From Bacteroidota bacterium (GTDB lineage Bacteria > Bacteroidota > Bacteroidia > Bacteroidales > JAAUTT01): a stretch of DNA of 64,000 nucleotides. The stretch spans positions 62,001 to 126,000 of the forward strand of contig JAEYWD010000032.1 of assembly GCA_023429135.1 (NCBI GenBank). Reading direction: 5' to 3'. The notes under the pieces were generated by a model. The model had not been told where the DNA came from, searched no databases, and worked only from the letters and a program-made list of their open reading frames with translations. Positions 1 through 9,498 of the stretch are shown here, piece by piece. Every line of letters begins with the position of its first letter. The stretch's first letter is position 1. A program made the position numbers and the translations under genes.

Positions 1-327
1 GATTCCGCCTCCCTTGTACGAAGGCCACGACCTCCACTGGTAACCGTAAACATGCCCCAGTTCTCCGCTGGCATCAGCCCATTCGTCCCATATACTAACC
101 TTATTTTGGGTAAGATATCCGATATTGGTTTCACCCTTCAGAAACCAAAGTAATTCATGCAGAATCGATTTCAGATGCAACTTCTTGGTGGTAAGCATGG
201 GAAAGCCTTCTCCTAAGTTGAAACGCATTTGATATCCAAAAACGCTTATGGTGCCGGTACCTGTACGGTCGGTCTTTTCGACACCGTTTTTAAGGACATG
301 ATCGAGTAAATCCAGATATTGCTTCAT
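1..327 (-). CDS. thyA: Thymidylate synthase, 5' part (C-terminus off the window)
   Basis: This enzyme methylates dUMP to dTMP using methylene-tetrahydrofolate. Reading the minus strand from the ATG at 327 gives 109 codons without a stop, running off the left edge. The N-terminus begins MKQYLDLLDHVL and contains the dUMP-binding segment DRTGTGTISVFG, then the family signatures FPMLTTKKLHLKSI and LHELLWFLKGETN, and later WDEWAD and HVYGYQWRSW. These are classical ThyA landmarks in the right order, so the identity is secure. The catalytic Cys lies beyond the window and cannot be checked. No other folate gene is visible on the downstream side of the cut. Confidence 0.95.
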   Translation of the reverse strand, partial: MKQYLDLLDHVLKNGVEKTDRTGTGTISVFGYQMRFNLGEGFPMLTTKKLHLKSILHELLWFLKGETNIGYLTQNKVSIWDEWADASGELGHVYGYQWRSWPSYKGGGI

Positions 328-429
328 TCTCAAAAAATATTATACCAATTTATTTTCAGCCCAAAAAGAACGTGAATACTATCTGCTGCCAACGAAAGCT
401 GAAAATTACAGAAGGCTAAAGTACAAAAA

Positions 430-1359
430 TTAAGAGGGCTGGATTATTTTATTTTTAAACAATATTTTAACACCCCAAACTACAATAATAGCTCCAATAA
501 ATCGGGGAATTGTAATCCAGAAAATGTTTACGCCAATGGCAACAAAGAGCAGGGTATCTTCCAGCAGGGAATGAGAAACTGCAATATGATGGTTAAGAAG
601 GTTAGCTTCGTATTTATTGATTTTTCCCGATTTAACATATTCAATCAGAATGGCCGATCCCCAGGCCAGTCCAACAACATTGGCCACCAGCCACATAAAT
701 GAACTCTGAAGTGGCAGGCCAAATAACTTCATCACCGGCCGCAAACCTTTGGAAAGCAGGTCGAGGATTTTAAACTCTTCCAGAACATTGTGCAAAATCT
801 GAAGTAAGGTAACAATGATGATAATTTTGATTATTAACCAAAATGTTGAGATAGCCCATGCAAGGAAAAAATCCGTAAAAGGTTCACCTATCTGGTGAAC
901 TGCAGCATTGAGGTTGTTCAGGTGCGATGTTTCGGCAGGTAAAAGCAGATTGAACAAAACACCAGCGGCAAGAGCCGAAATTATCCGCACCGCCAGCATA
1001 CTTACAGGCGACGATCCGGTTTTTTTCTGAACAGTTGTTTCAATAATCAGGTTATGAGCAATGAGCACCATGATAGCCATGATGGTAATTTCGCGCATGG
1101 TGAAATCCAGTGAGTCGATGATGGCTATCGCAGAATAAATATTCAATAAAGCGCCCGATAAAATCACTAATGCTGACTCGCCTGGTAAACCCAGAAATGC
1201 AAACGCCGGTTTTATAAGTTCGGCAAGCCATTGCAGAAACCCGAAATATTCGAGCAATTTGACTCCCAAAGAAACAGGAATCATTATTTTCAGAAGCCAG
1301 AATATGGTTTTGAGAGAAGGGCGGATAGCAACTTTAGCTGCTTTTAAGAAACGGAACAT
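430..1359 (-). CDS. Nucleoside-recognition (Gate) domain membrane protein
   Basis: This is a 309-residue inner-membrane protein of about eight hydrophobic segments. It has two similar halves, each with a Gate-type segment: around residues 15-125 (KIMIPVSLGVKLLEYFG, then LSGALLNIYSAIAIID) and around 170-300 (LLQILHNVLEEF, then VVGLAWGSAILIEY). It resembles the nucleoside-recognition domain family that includes spore maturation proteins SpmA/SpmB and is related to nucleoside transporters. The substrate is unknown. The start codon directly abuts the stop codon of the gene upstream (1360), so the two are probably co-transcribed and translationally coupled. Confidence 0.8.
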   Translation of the reverse strand: MFRFLKAAKVAIRPSLKTIFWLLKIMIPVSLGVKLLEYFGFLQWLAELIKPAFAFLGLPGESALVILSGALLNIYSAIAIIDSLDFTMREITIMAIMVLIAHNLIIETTVQKKTGSSPVSMLAVRIISALAAGVLFNLLLPAETSHLNNLNAAVHQIGEPFTDFFLAWAISTFWLIIKIIIIVTLLQILHNVLEEFKILDLLSKGLRPVMKLFGLPLQSSFMWLVANVVGLAWGSAILIEYVKSGKINKYEANLLNHHIAVSHSLLEDTLLFVAIGVNIFWITIPRFIGAIIVVWGVKILFKNKIIQPS

Positions 1360-1866
1360 TTACTTGTTTTTGTTTTGAGCGTCTATTTTAATATGGTCTA
1401 TTCTGCTGTTCTTCAATATAACCACTGTGCGGTACGCTCCACCCGGCATGGTTAATCTAATGGAATCCTTGTTATTATCCGGGTAAGCAATTCTGCTGTA
1501 AAAATCGGAAGCAGAAGTTCCAACGCCAATGTCGCCTTTTAATTTCAGGCGTTTGTCGTGCAAGTTGGCAGCAATAAACTGGGCATTGCCATTGTAGGGT
1601 TTGAAAAAGAAAATCTCAGTTTTCCCTTTCGACATTTTTATAATGGTATCTTTATGCGAAGGGTCAACTCTGTTTTTCATTGAATAACGGGTTGTCTTCA
1701 GGTAGGAGGAATATTTTTCCTGAAAAACCTCAAATTTTGAAGAAAATGGCCATGGATTCTCGGTAAACTCTTTCATCGAAACCATTTTGTTATCGGATGT
1801 TTGCCCAACTGCAACAACCTTTCCAATGAATAAGCAGAATAAAATCAGCAGGCTCCTTGTTATCAT
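1360..1866 (-). CDS. Exported hypothetical protein
   Basis: This 168-residue protein starts with a signal peptide (MITRSLLILFCLFIGKVVAVGQ), so it is probably periplasmic or surface-bound. The remainder is polar and lacks a motif I recognise; it contains a GDIGVGTSASDFYSRI segment that recurs in uncharacterised Bacteroidota proteins of similar size. It is the first gene of a two-gene minus-strand unit with the Gate-domain protein, with zero intergenic bases. The 277 bp upstream are AT-rich and hold the divergent start of the PKD/CHU_C gene. Function unknown. Confidence 0.7.
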   Translation of the reverse strand: MITRSLLILFCLFIGKVVAVGQTSDNKMVSMKEFTENPWPFSSKFEVFQEKYSSYLKTTRYSMKNRVDPSHKDTIIKMSKGKTEIFFFKPYNGNAQFIAANLHDKRLKLKGDIGVGTSASDFYSRIAYPDNNKDSIRLTMPGGAYRTVVILKNSRIDHIKIDAQNKNK

Positions 1867-2143
1867 CTTTACGATTTAGTTAATAAAAATTAAATAATTT
1901 TTTGACTAACCTATATATTATTGTTTATCTTGCACTCTACTTAGAAAAATCGAGCTTAAATATGCTATTTTTCTGATAAAACAAAGCTTTAAATTAAATG
2001 AAAATATTGTCGATAACTAATAAAACTATCATAAAACTTAAAATTTGCTGAATTTTATTGGGGAAGATAATAACCCTGGCAAGCTCAATTACGTAGTATG
2101 TCCAATTAAAACCAGAAACTTAAAAATTCATCCGGGCTATATA

Positions 2144-2980
2144 ATGCGAATGAAGAACTTACTGTTTAAAATATCATTTTTTCTCCTCAGCCTTCAGTTA
2201 TCATTGTCTGCACAAGATTTTGATGCTTCTGTTAAAACGGGGTGCGATAGCTTAACAGTAAAATTTACATATACCAATCCATCGGCTGTAACCAGTGTTA
2301 AATGGACATTTGGAGATGGTGCAGAGAGCGCCGAAACCAGTCCACAGCATAAGTATACCCAACCTGGCGACTATCTTGTTTGGGTGAAGTTTAACGGAAT
2401 TGACTCTATTGGAAAGACTGGATTTATTAAAATAGGTCAAACACCTAATGCCGAATTCAATTATTACGATACGGTTCCCTTTGGTTCTTTTAAGGTTGTT
2501 TTTCGACCTGCACAACAAGATGCCAAAGCTCCTTTTCCCTATTCCTATACCTGGAATATTTCCGATGGAACAAACGTCACTCAGAACAGAGTAGTCCATC
2601 AGTTCGACACAACCGGAATTTACAATGTTAAACTTACAATTTCTGATTTGATTGGGTGTACCAGTACAATTACAAAAGCTGTAACAATAAATAAAAAGCT
2701 CAACGTACCTAATGTTTTCACTCCTAACGACGATAATCTGAACGATTTGTTTATTGTTGAAGGAGATGGCGTTACCACTTTTAAGCTTTCAGTTTTTTCC
2801 CGTTCCGGGGTGAAAGTTTTCGAAGTCTCGGCTCAGACACTCGTTTGGGATGGTCGAATGCTGTCCGGTGAAAAGGCTCGTGATGGTGTTTTTTATTACG
2901 TAATTGAGTCCCTTGATTCAAATACTAAATTAAAACAAACAGGATTCTTTTACCTTTATTCTACCAATCCAAAAAGTTGA
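2144..2980 (+). CDS. PKD-domain surface protein with T9SS type-B (CHU_C) C-terminal domain
   Basis: This is a secreted or cell-surface protein. I chose the ATG at 2144 (or 2150) because it places a clean signal peptide (MKNLLFKISFFLLS...LSAQ) at the N-terminus; the longer TTG-started frame from 2045 adds an implausible polar leader. Two PKD-like beta domains follow, with VKWTFGDG...SPQHKYTQPGDY in the first and YTWNISDG...VVHQFDTTGIY in the second. The last 85 residues are a gliding-motility/CHU_C domain: NVFTPNDDNLNDLF, then SVFSRSGVKVFE and WDG. In Bacteroidota this domain directs export through the type IX secretion system. It stands alone with no obvious partner. Confidence 0.85.
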   Translation: MRMKNLLFKISFFLLSLQLSLSAQDFDASVKTGCDSLTVKFTYTNPSAVTSVKWTFGDGAESAETSPQHKYTQPGDYLVWVKFNGIDSIGKTGFIKIGQTPNAEFNYYDTVPFGSFKVVFRPAQQDAKAPFPYSYTWNISDGTNVTQNRVVHQFDTTGIYNVKLTISDLIGCTSTITKAVTINKKLNVPNVFTPNDDNLNDLFIVEGDGVTTFKLSVFSRSGVKVFEVSAQTLVWDGRMLSGEKARDGVFYYVIESLDSNTKLKQTGFFYLYSTNPKS

Positions 2981-3144
2981 TTTTTTCTATTCATATTTTT
3001 GACCAGCAACCATTTTATTTTTAACGAGTTTATAATCAATTATCGGTTTTTTTTCTTAAATTGGATCAATTCTGCCTTTTGCATTGAACCTTTCTTATAA
3101 AATAGCTGTTATTATCTCGTTCCATTTATAAAAGCTTTATACTT

Positions 3145-4323
3145 ATGCTTTACTGCTCTAATAAGTGTGGTTTTATATTTAAAGAATTAAGAACCGCAAT
3201 TAAGCTACTGCAACTTGGTTTTTTCTTTGTTTTCTTGATCAATGTCAGTGTTTATGCTGACGATTCAATTCAGGCAAAACCTACTTCAACCACATCACAT
3301 GATCACGATGCGGTAAAAAAGGGGGAACGTCTGTTTTACAATCTTATCAACTCGGGCCGTGATGTTCAGGCTTGTGTTGCCTGCCATAATGTTGAGAAAT
3401 CGGAAAAGTTTAACTGGAATCCATCCGCCTACGAAATAGCGCTCGCAGGCGTAGGAAGATCTGATGCCGACCTGAAAAATATTTTGATTAATCCTGTAGG
3501 TAAAAGAATTGGTGAAGCGCATAAAGGTTACGTGCTTTCGGATGAGCAGATAGGACAAATTAATGCTTATTTACAAAACTTTGCCAAAGAAGGGCCTCCG
3601 AAGCCAAAAAAGATGTTATTAAAGGGACTTACCTATATTGGTCTGATCCTTTTGATATTATTGGCCATTGCCGATGCTATTTACACAAAATTCCTGCGTT
3701 TTAAGGTTCTTAATTTACTTGTGGTGCTGGTTGCAGGGTTGTTAATTATTAAAACTACGGCGCATGAGGCAATAGCTCTCGGACGTTCACAAAACTATGA
3801 ACCCGATCAACCCATTAAATTTTCACATGCAGTTCATGCCAAACAGAATAAAATAGATTGTTTGTATTGTCATGCTACTGCCGAATACAGCAAAACTGCA
3901 AGCATTCCCGAGGCCAATGTTTGCCTCAATTGCCATACCCTGGTGCGCGAAGGAACCCGGACCGGACGGTTCGAAATCAATAAAATTCATGCAGCTATTG
4001 AAAATAATAAGCCAATTGAATGGATAAAAATTCATAACCTGCCCGATTACACCTATTTTAATCATGCTCAACATGTTTCGGCTGGTAAAATATCATGCCA
4101 GACCTGTCACGGTCCGGTAGAAGAGATGGATCGTGTGAAGCAGGTAAGCGATTTATCGATGGGATGGTGTATTAACTGTCACCGTACTACTGAAGTTCAG
4201 TTTACGAATAATGCTTTTTATGAGAAATATGAACAACTCCACAAAGATTTGAAAGAAGGTAAAATTGACAGGGTTACGGCCGAAAAGATCGGCTCGACCG
4301 ACTGCATGAAATGCCATTATTAA
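3145..4323 (+). CDS. actA: Alternative complex III multihaem cytochrome c subunit ActA
   Basis: This is the membrane-anchored multihaem c-type cytochrome of the quinol:cytochrome c/HiPIP oxidoreductase known as alternative complex III. I count six CxxCH haem sites: Cys77-His81 in an N-terminal mono-haem c-type domain (residues about 55-147), then after hydrophobic segments (about 160-180 and 187-203) five more at 239-243, 260-264, 318-322, 342-346 and 387-391, the last two residues before the stop. The N-terminus has an export signal ending near YADD. It starts a six-gene operon with the classical act order, and actB follows after 42 bp. Confidence 0.93.
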   Translation: MLYCSNKCGFIFKELRTAIKLLQLGFFFVFLINVSVYADDSIQAKPTSTTSHDHDAVKKGERLFYNLINSGRDVQACVACHNVEKSEKFNWNPSAYEIALAGVGRSDADLKNILINPVGKRIGEAHKGYVLSDEQIGQINAYLQNFAKEGPPKPKKMLLKGLTYIGLILLILLAIADAIYTKFLRFKVLNLLVVLVAGLLIIKTTAHEAIALGRSQNYEPDQPIKFSHAVHAKQNKIDCLYCHATAEYSKTASIPEANVCLNCHTLVREGTRTGRFEINKIHAAIENNKPIEWIKIHNLPDYTYFNHAQHVSAGKISCQTCHGPVEEMDRVKQVSDLSMGWCINCHRTTEVQFTNNAFYEKYEQLHKDLKEGKIDRVTAEKIGSTDCMKCHY

Positions 4324-4365
4324 TTTGACAAGAAATATCAGGACTTCTTAAATTTTGATTTATAC

Positions 4366-7353
4366 ATGGAAACCAAATACTGGAGAAGCATAAACGAACT
4401 TCAAAACGGAAAACCTATCGATCATGAAAAAGAAGAAGCGCAGCATAAGAAGGCGGTTTTCAGCTTATCGAACAACGAGCTGAACACTCCTACTTCGAGG
4501 CGTAATTTTCTTAAGTTTATGGGCTTTAGTGTCAGTGCAGCTTCATTGGCTACCGCCTGTGAACGGCCTGTTCAAAAAGCAATACCTTTTCTGATCCGTC
4601 CTGAGGAAATTATTCCGGGGAAAGCTTCTTTTTATGCTTCCACCTATATGGATGGGAGTGACTATTGCAGCATTCTTGTAAAAGTACGCGATGGTCGTCC
4701 TATTAAAATTGAAGGAAACGAGCTCTCACCCATTACCAAAGGCGGAACCTCAGCCCGTGTTCAGGCTTCCGTACTGAGTTTGTACGACTCGGCGCGCTTG
4801 CAGAATCCTATGAAAGAAGGCAAGCAGATAACCTGGGAACAGCTCGACAATGAAGTAATTGCCAAACTTCAGGAAATAGATAAAGCGGGCGGTACTGTCA
4901 ATCTGGTTACTAAAACGGTTTATAGTCCGTCGACCCAGGCAGCTATCGATCTTTTGAAGAGAACATATCCTTCGCTTAACCATGTAACTTATGAGCCAAT
5001 TTCAGTTTCAGCGGTAATTGAAGCAAATATCAGATCCTTCGGAGCTGATACCATACCCGATTATAAATTCGAAGAAGCAGACCTGGTAGTAGGTTTCAAT
5101 GCCGATTTTCTGGGTACCTGGATATTCCCGCTTAACTATGCTCCGCGATATATACAGCGCCGCAAGCTTACCGAGGGACAGAAAACGATGTCGTACCATG
5201 TTCAGTTTGAAACCAATCTTACAATTACCGGGAGCAAAGCCGATAAACGCGTTCCAATCCGGGCTGCCGACGAAAAACTCGTGCTTGCAGCTACCTATGC
5301 AAAGCTTGCTTCAAAATTCGGAATTAGTGTAGCCACTGTTCCTGAATCGCCGGTTGAGGTCGATTTTCTTGTTGAAGAACTTTATAACAATCAGAAGAAA
5401 TCGATTGTTATAAGCGGCTCGAACGAACTGGAATGCCAGCTTCTTGTAAATGCCATTAACCAGTTATTGGGTAATATTGGGCCAACCGTCGATTTTTCTA
5501 CACCATTACGCATTCGAAGAAACAAAGATGCTGATTTTGCTAATTTTCTCGAAACTCTGAATTCAGGCAAACCACAGGCTGTTATTCTTTACCAGGTGAA
5601 TCCGGTTTACGATTATCCAAATTCCGACAGGTTTGTTGAACTATTAAAAAAAGCTGGTTTAACGGTGGGTATATTCGATCATGATAACGAAACCGTTACA
5701 AGCATGCAATACATTGCCCCGGCACATCATTTCCTGGAAAGCTGGAACGATGCTGAGCCCAAAGCCGGTTCGTTGAGTATTGCTCAACCCACCATTCAGA
5801 ATATATTCAATACCCGTCATTTTCAGGATAACCTTTTGAAATGGGCTGGTAACAACCAAACTTATTACGATTTTTTAAAAGCCAACTGGCTTACCAATAT
5901 TTATCCCCGGTCCGACTCGCAAGCATCATTCGAAACCTTCTGGACAAAAGCAGTGCAGGACGGCGTTGTGCAACTGAAGGCGCCTGCTGTAAGTATTTCT
6001 TACGACCCGGGAGCTGTTTCAGAAATTTTACCAGCCATTAAGCCAGCTTCACGGGAAATGCTCGAGCTCCATTTTTATGAAAGTATTGCTATTGGAGATG
6101 GTTCGCAGGCTAATAACCCCTGGTTGCAGGAATTACCCGATTCCATTTCGAAAGTTACCTGGGAAAATTATGCCGCCGTTTCTCCAAAATTAGCTCAGGA
6201 GAAAGGTTGGAAGGAAGGTTCTGTAATTACGATCAATAAAAAGGTAAACCTTCCCGTGGTGATACAACCCGGTCAGAATTACGATACAATCTCTATTGCT
6301 TTAGGTTACGGGCATACAAGCATGGGAAAAGTTGCCAACGGAACGGGTGTGAATGCCTATAAGCTTCAGGAGTTAGCCGGTTCACGGGTAATGTATTTTG
6401 CCCCTGTTGAAAGTTATACAGCCACTGGCGAGGTTGTGAAGCTGGCCCAGACCCAGGAACACGATTATATGGAAGGTCGTCCTATCGTAAGAGAAACCAC
6501 GCTTAAAAATTATCTGAAAGATCCGGCTTCTGGTTCTAAGCATCAACATGAATTTGACAGCCAGTATCGTTCCCTTTACGACGAACCCAAATACGACGGT
6601 TATCACTGGGGTATGAGCATCGACCTTAACTCGTGTATTGGTTGCGGAGCTTGTGTTATTGGTTGCCAGAGCGAAAATAATATTCCGGTTGTTGGTAAAA
6701 AGCAGGTTGCTTTACGCAGGGTGATGCACTGGATCCGTATCGACAGGTATTACTCCGAAAATCCTGAGAATCCGCGCGTATTCTTCCAGCCCATGACCTG
6801 CCAGCATTGCGATCATGCTCCATGTGAGAATGTTTGTCCGGTGTCGGCAACCAACCACAGTAACGAAGGTTTGAGCCAAATGGCTTATAACCGTTGTGTT
6901 GGGACAAAATACTGTATCAATAACTGTCCTTATAAAGTGCGTAAGTTCAACTGGTACCGGTACACCACCAATAAGGCTTTCGATTTCAATATGAATGAAG
7001 ATCTTGGCCGTTTGGTGCTTAATCCCGATGTTACCGTTCGCGAACGTGGTGTTGTTGAGAAATGCAGCTTCTGCGTACAGCGGATCCAGGATAAAAAACT
7101 TGCAGCCAAGCTCGAGAACAAACCTTTGAAAGATACTGATCTTTTAACGGCATGTGCCCAGGCTTGTCCTACTCGGGCCATTAAGTTTGGCAATACACTC
7201 GATAAGGAAAGTATTGTATCGAGACTGGATAAAGATCCTCGTAATTATCATGTGCTGGAGGAACTTCACACACTTCCGTCTATCGGATACCTTACGCTGG
7301 TTCGAAATATGAAAGACGATGAACTGGCTGCTGCCGGAGGGGACCATCATTGA
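4366..7353 (+). CDS. actB: Alternative complex III iron-sulfur subunit ActB
   Basis: This is the large periplasmic subunit of alternative complex III (995 residues). It fuses a molybdopterin-oxidoreductase-like domain (about 50-730), which in this family does not carry the molybdenum cofactor, to a ferredoxin-like domain (about 750-975) holding four cysteine clusters: CIGCGACVIGC, CQHCDHAPCENVC, CVGTKYCINNC and CSFC...CAQACP. A twin-arginine motif (SRRNFLKFMG) near residue 46 directs folded export, and a Cys follows at TACERP. It receives electrons from quinol through the membrane subunits and passes them to the ActA haems. Confidence 0.95.
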   Translation: METKYWRSINELQNGKPIDHEKEEAQHKKAVFSLSNNELNTPTSRRNFLKFMGFSVSAASLATACERPVQKAIPFLIRPEEIIPGKASFYASTYMDGSDYCSILVKVRDGRPIKIEGNELSPITKGGTSARVQASVLSLYDSARLQNPMKEGKQITWEQLDNEVIAKLQEIDKAGGTVNLVTKTVYSPSTQAAIDLLKRTYPSLNHVTYEPISVSAVIEANIRSFGADTIPDYKFEEADLVVGFNADFLGTWIFPLNYAPRYIQRRKLTEGQKTMSYHVQFETNLTITGSKADKRVPIRAADEKLVLAATYAKLASKFGISVATVPESPVEVDFLVEELYNNQKKSIVISGSNELECQLLVNAINQLLGNIGPTVDFSTPLRIRRNKDADFANFLETLNSGKPQAVILYQVNPVYDYPNSDRFVELLKKAGLTVGIFDHDNETVTSMQYIAPAHHFLESWNDAEPKAGSLSIAQPTIQNIFNTRHFQDNLLKWAGNNQTYYDFLKANWLTNIYPRSDSQASFETFWTKAVQDGVVQLKAPAVSISYDPGAVSEILPAIKPASREMLELHFYESIAIGDGSQANNPWLQELPDSISKVTWENYAAVSPKLAQEKGWKEGSVITINKKVNLPVVIQPGQNYDTISIALGYGHTSMGKVANGTGVNAYKLQELAGSRVMYFAPVESYTATGEVVKLAQTQEHDYMEGRPIVRETTLKNYLKDPASGSKHQHEFDSQYRSLYDEPKYDGYHWGMSIDLNSCIGCGACVIGCQSENNIPVVGKKQVALRRVMHWIRIDRYYSENPENPRVFFQPMTCQHCDHAPCENVCPVSATNHSNEGLSQMAYNRCVGTKYCINNCPYKVRKFNWYRYTTNKAFDFNMNEDLGRLVLNPDVTVRERGVVEKCSFCVQRIQDKKLAAKLENKPLKDTDLLTACAQACPTRAIKFGNTLDKESIVSRLDKDPRNYHVLEELHTLPSIGYLTLVRNMKDDELAAAGGDHH

Positions 7354-7411
7354 TAAGCTAGTAGTAAGTCGTAAGAAATAAAATATAAAAAACTGGTAAA
7401 TTTTTAGGAGC

Positions 7412-8776
7412 ATGTATAAAACCGAAGTCAGAGGTACACTCATACACGGTAATAAGGATTACAGGCAGATATCAACTGATATTATCCAGCCCATGGAAGG
7501 GAAACCGCCCTTATGGTGGTTTATTGCTTTGGCAATTGCATTGGTTGCCGCATCAGTAGGTGTGTGGGCCATTTTTGTCACCGTAAGTATAGGAATTGGA
7601 ACCTGGGGATTGAATAACTCAGTTGCCTGGGGATGGGAAATCATAAACTTTGTATGGTGGATCGGTATCGGTCATGCCGGAACGGCTTTTTCGATATTCC
7701 TTTTAATACTACGCCAGAAATGGAGAACATCTATTAACCGTGCTGCCGAAGCAATGACAGTGTTTGCCGTTATTTGTGCGGCCATATTCCCTGCGTTGCA
7801 CATGGGTAGAGTTTGGTTGGCTTTTTATATTATTCCGTATCCTAATACCCGCGGTCCTTTGTGGGTTAATTATAACAGTCCGCTGTTCTGGGACTTTGCC
7901 GCTATCAGCTCTTATCTGTTAATCTCAGCATCGTTCTGGTATTTGGGCATGTTGCCCGACTTTGCCACTATTCGCGACCGTGCCACCAATAAGCTTAAAA
8001 AAGCAGTTTATGGCTTTTTGGCTATGGGTTGGACAGGTTCCACACACAACTGGCTGCGTTACGAGTCGCTGGCATTTGTTTTAGGCGGTATTGCTGCAGT
8101 GTTGGTAGTTTCGGTACACTCCATCGTATCCACTGACTTTGCCGTGAGTGTCGAACCTGGTTGGCACGCCACCATATTCCCGCCATATTTTGTGGTAGGT
8201 GCAATATTCTCGGGTTTTGCCATGGTAATGACACTTATGATTATCATCCGTAAGCTTTATAAACTGGCCGATTACATTACCGATTCCCACCTGATAGCCG
8301 TCGCGAAAATTCTTACGTTCATCAGTTTGATTATGGGAACGGCTTATGTTACCGAGGTTTTTGTGGCATGGTATTCGGGAAGTAATTATGAGTTGCATAC
8401 CTTTTTCAAAGCCAGGATATTTGGCACTTATGCTTTCGAGTTCTGGGCCATGTTTATATGTAATGCCATTATTCCACAGTTGTTCTGGTTTAAAAAGATC
8501 CGGTCCAATATCTGGTGGATGTTTGCCATATCGTTGTTTATAAACCTCGGTATGTGGTACGAAAGGTTTAACATTGTTGTAACATCGCTGGCACAGGACT
8601 ATCTGCCTTCGAGCTGGACAACCTACGATCCGACTATCGTCGAAGTGGGCATTTATGTCGGAACTCTTGGAATATTCTCGGTTGGTGTGCTTTTGTTCTT
8701 CCGGTATGTTCCAATGATTGCCATCAGCGAAGTTAAATCGGTTTTGAAGTTGAATAAGAAATCGAAAGGGCATTAA
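7412..8776 (+). CDS. actC: Alternative complex III membrane subunit ActC (NrfD-like)
   Basis: This is a 454-residue polytopic membrane protein of the NrfD/PsrC family with about ten transmembrane helices. In alternative complex III it binds quinol and is proposed to take part in proton movement. NrfD-like signatures include WWIGIGHAGTAFS, ALHMGRVWLAFY and GWTGSTHNW. It follows actB by 58 bp. A 207-bp gap containing a REPIN-like repeat separates it from actD, which is odd inside an operon of this kind. A long open frame antisense to this gene (8081-8806) is a shadow. Confidence 0.94.
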   Translation: MYKTEVRGTLIHGNKDYRQISTDIIQPMEGKPPLWWFIALAIALVAASVGVWAIFVTVSIGIGTWGLNNSVAWGWEIINFVWWIGIGHAGTAFSIFLLILRQKWRTSINRAAEAMTVFAVICAAIFPALHMGRVWLAFYIIPYPNTRGPLWVNYNSPLFWDFAAISSYLLISASFWYLGMLPDFATIRDRATNKLKKAVYGFLAMGWTGSTHNWLRYESLAFVLGGIAAVLVVSVHSIVSTDFAVSVEPGWHATIFPPYFVVGAIFSGFAMVMTLMIIIRKLYKLADYITDSHLIAVAKILTFISLIMGTAYVTEVFVAWYSGSNYELHTFFKARIFGTYAFEFWAMFICNAIIPQLFWFKKIRSNIWWMFAISLFINLGMWYERFNIVVTSLAQDYLPSSWTTYDPTIVEVGIYVGTLGIFSVGVLLFFRYVPMIAISEVKSVLKLNKKSKGH

Positions 8777-8800
8777 TGGGTTGCGGGTTATGGTATGGTA

Positions 8801-8921
8801 CCTCACCCCCGTCCCCTCTCCTGAAAAAGAGGGGAGTGAAGAAAAGCTAGTATTTTAAGTCCTTCTCCTTGTGGAGAAGGATTACCTTCGGTGAGACCGC
8901 TTCGCTAAGTTTAGGATGAGG
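8801..8921. repeat. REPIN-like palindromic repeat between actC and actD
   Basis: The 121-bp element starts CCTCACCCCCGTCCCCTC and ends GGATGAGG, so its ends are inverted copies. Each half carries its own hairpin: CCCCTCTCCTG...AGAGGGG and CCTTCTCC-TTGT-GGAGAAGG. The same layout recurs at 50735, 56151 and 62459. Here it splits the act operon, so the transcript is likely to fold into two strong stems that could lower or decouple expression of actDEF. Confidence 0.75.
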
Positions 8922-8983
8922 TAATAAGGGATTGTTAACCCGGGTGTGATTAGACTTGATACTTACGACTAAAATATAAACAT

Positions 8984-9487
8984 ATGAGTGCAAAAAATAT
9001 TATCGGAGTTTTCGAGGATGAGGAAAAGCTGGTAGATGCTTTACAAAAAGTGAAATCAAAGGGGATAGCGATTCACGAGGTTTACACTCCTTATCCTGTT
9101 TTTGAAGTACTCGAAATTGTTGGGAAAAAGACAAGAATCAGGAAAGTTGCGTATTTCTATGGTCTTTTCGCTGCCCTTGGTATATTATCATTCCTTTATT
9201 ATACTTCAGTTATCAGTTGGCCTATCAATTATGGCGGTAAGCCGTTTAATTCCTTCCCATCGTTTATTATCATCACGCTAGTTTTAACCATTTTCTCAAT
9301 TACGGTACTTAGTCTTTTCACTTTTTCCGCGAGTTCTAAGTTATTCCCCGGACAAAAAGCTGAGGTGTTGGATAACAGGGCTACCGATAATCTGTTTGTA
9401 ATGGTGGTTCAAAACGATAAGGACAATAATAATGAAGTTAATTCCATTTTGAAAGAAGCAGGAGCTTTAGAAATTAAAGAAAATTAA
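8984..9487 (+). CDS. actD: Alternative complex III subunit ActD (DUF3341)
   Basis: This 167-residue protein matches the ActD/DUF3341 pattern. A soluble N-terminal ferredoxin-like region (IIGVFEDEEKLVDALQKVKSKG...VYTPYPVFEV) is followed by two transmembrane helices (about 57-76 and 93-115) and a soluble tail. ActD is a small membrane subunit of alternative complex III with a structural role next to ActC. The start ATG at 8984 is preceded by AT-rich sequence after the repeat, and actE follows after 11 bp. Confidence 0.9.
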   Translation: MSAKNIIGVFEDEEKLVDALQKVKSKGIAIHEVYTPYPVFEVLEIVGKKTRIRKVAYFYGLFAALGILSFLYYTSVISWPINYGGKPFNSFPSFIIITLVLTIFSITVLSLFTFSASSKLFPGQKAEVLDNRATDNLFVMVVQNDKDNNNEVNSILKEAGALEIKEN

Positions 9488-9498
9488 GATATCTCGAT

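Noticed and set aside
2045..2143. TTG start for the PKD/CHU_C gene
   Set aside because: It would put a long polar leader ahead of a clear signal peptide; the ATG at 2144 or 2150 is better.
8081..8806. 241-codon open frame antisense to actC
   Set aside because: It lies entirely over a well-supported respiratory gene, has no recognisable domain and no signal or membrane pattern of its own; it is a compositional shadow.
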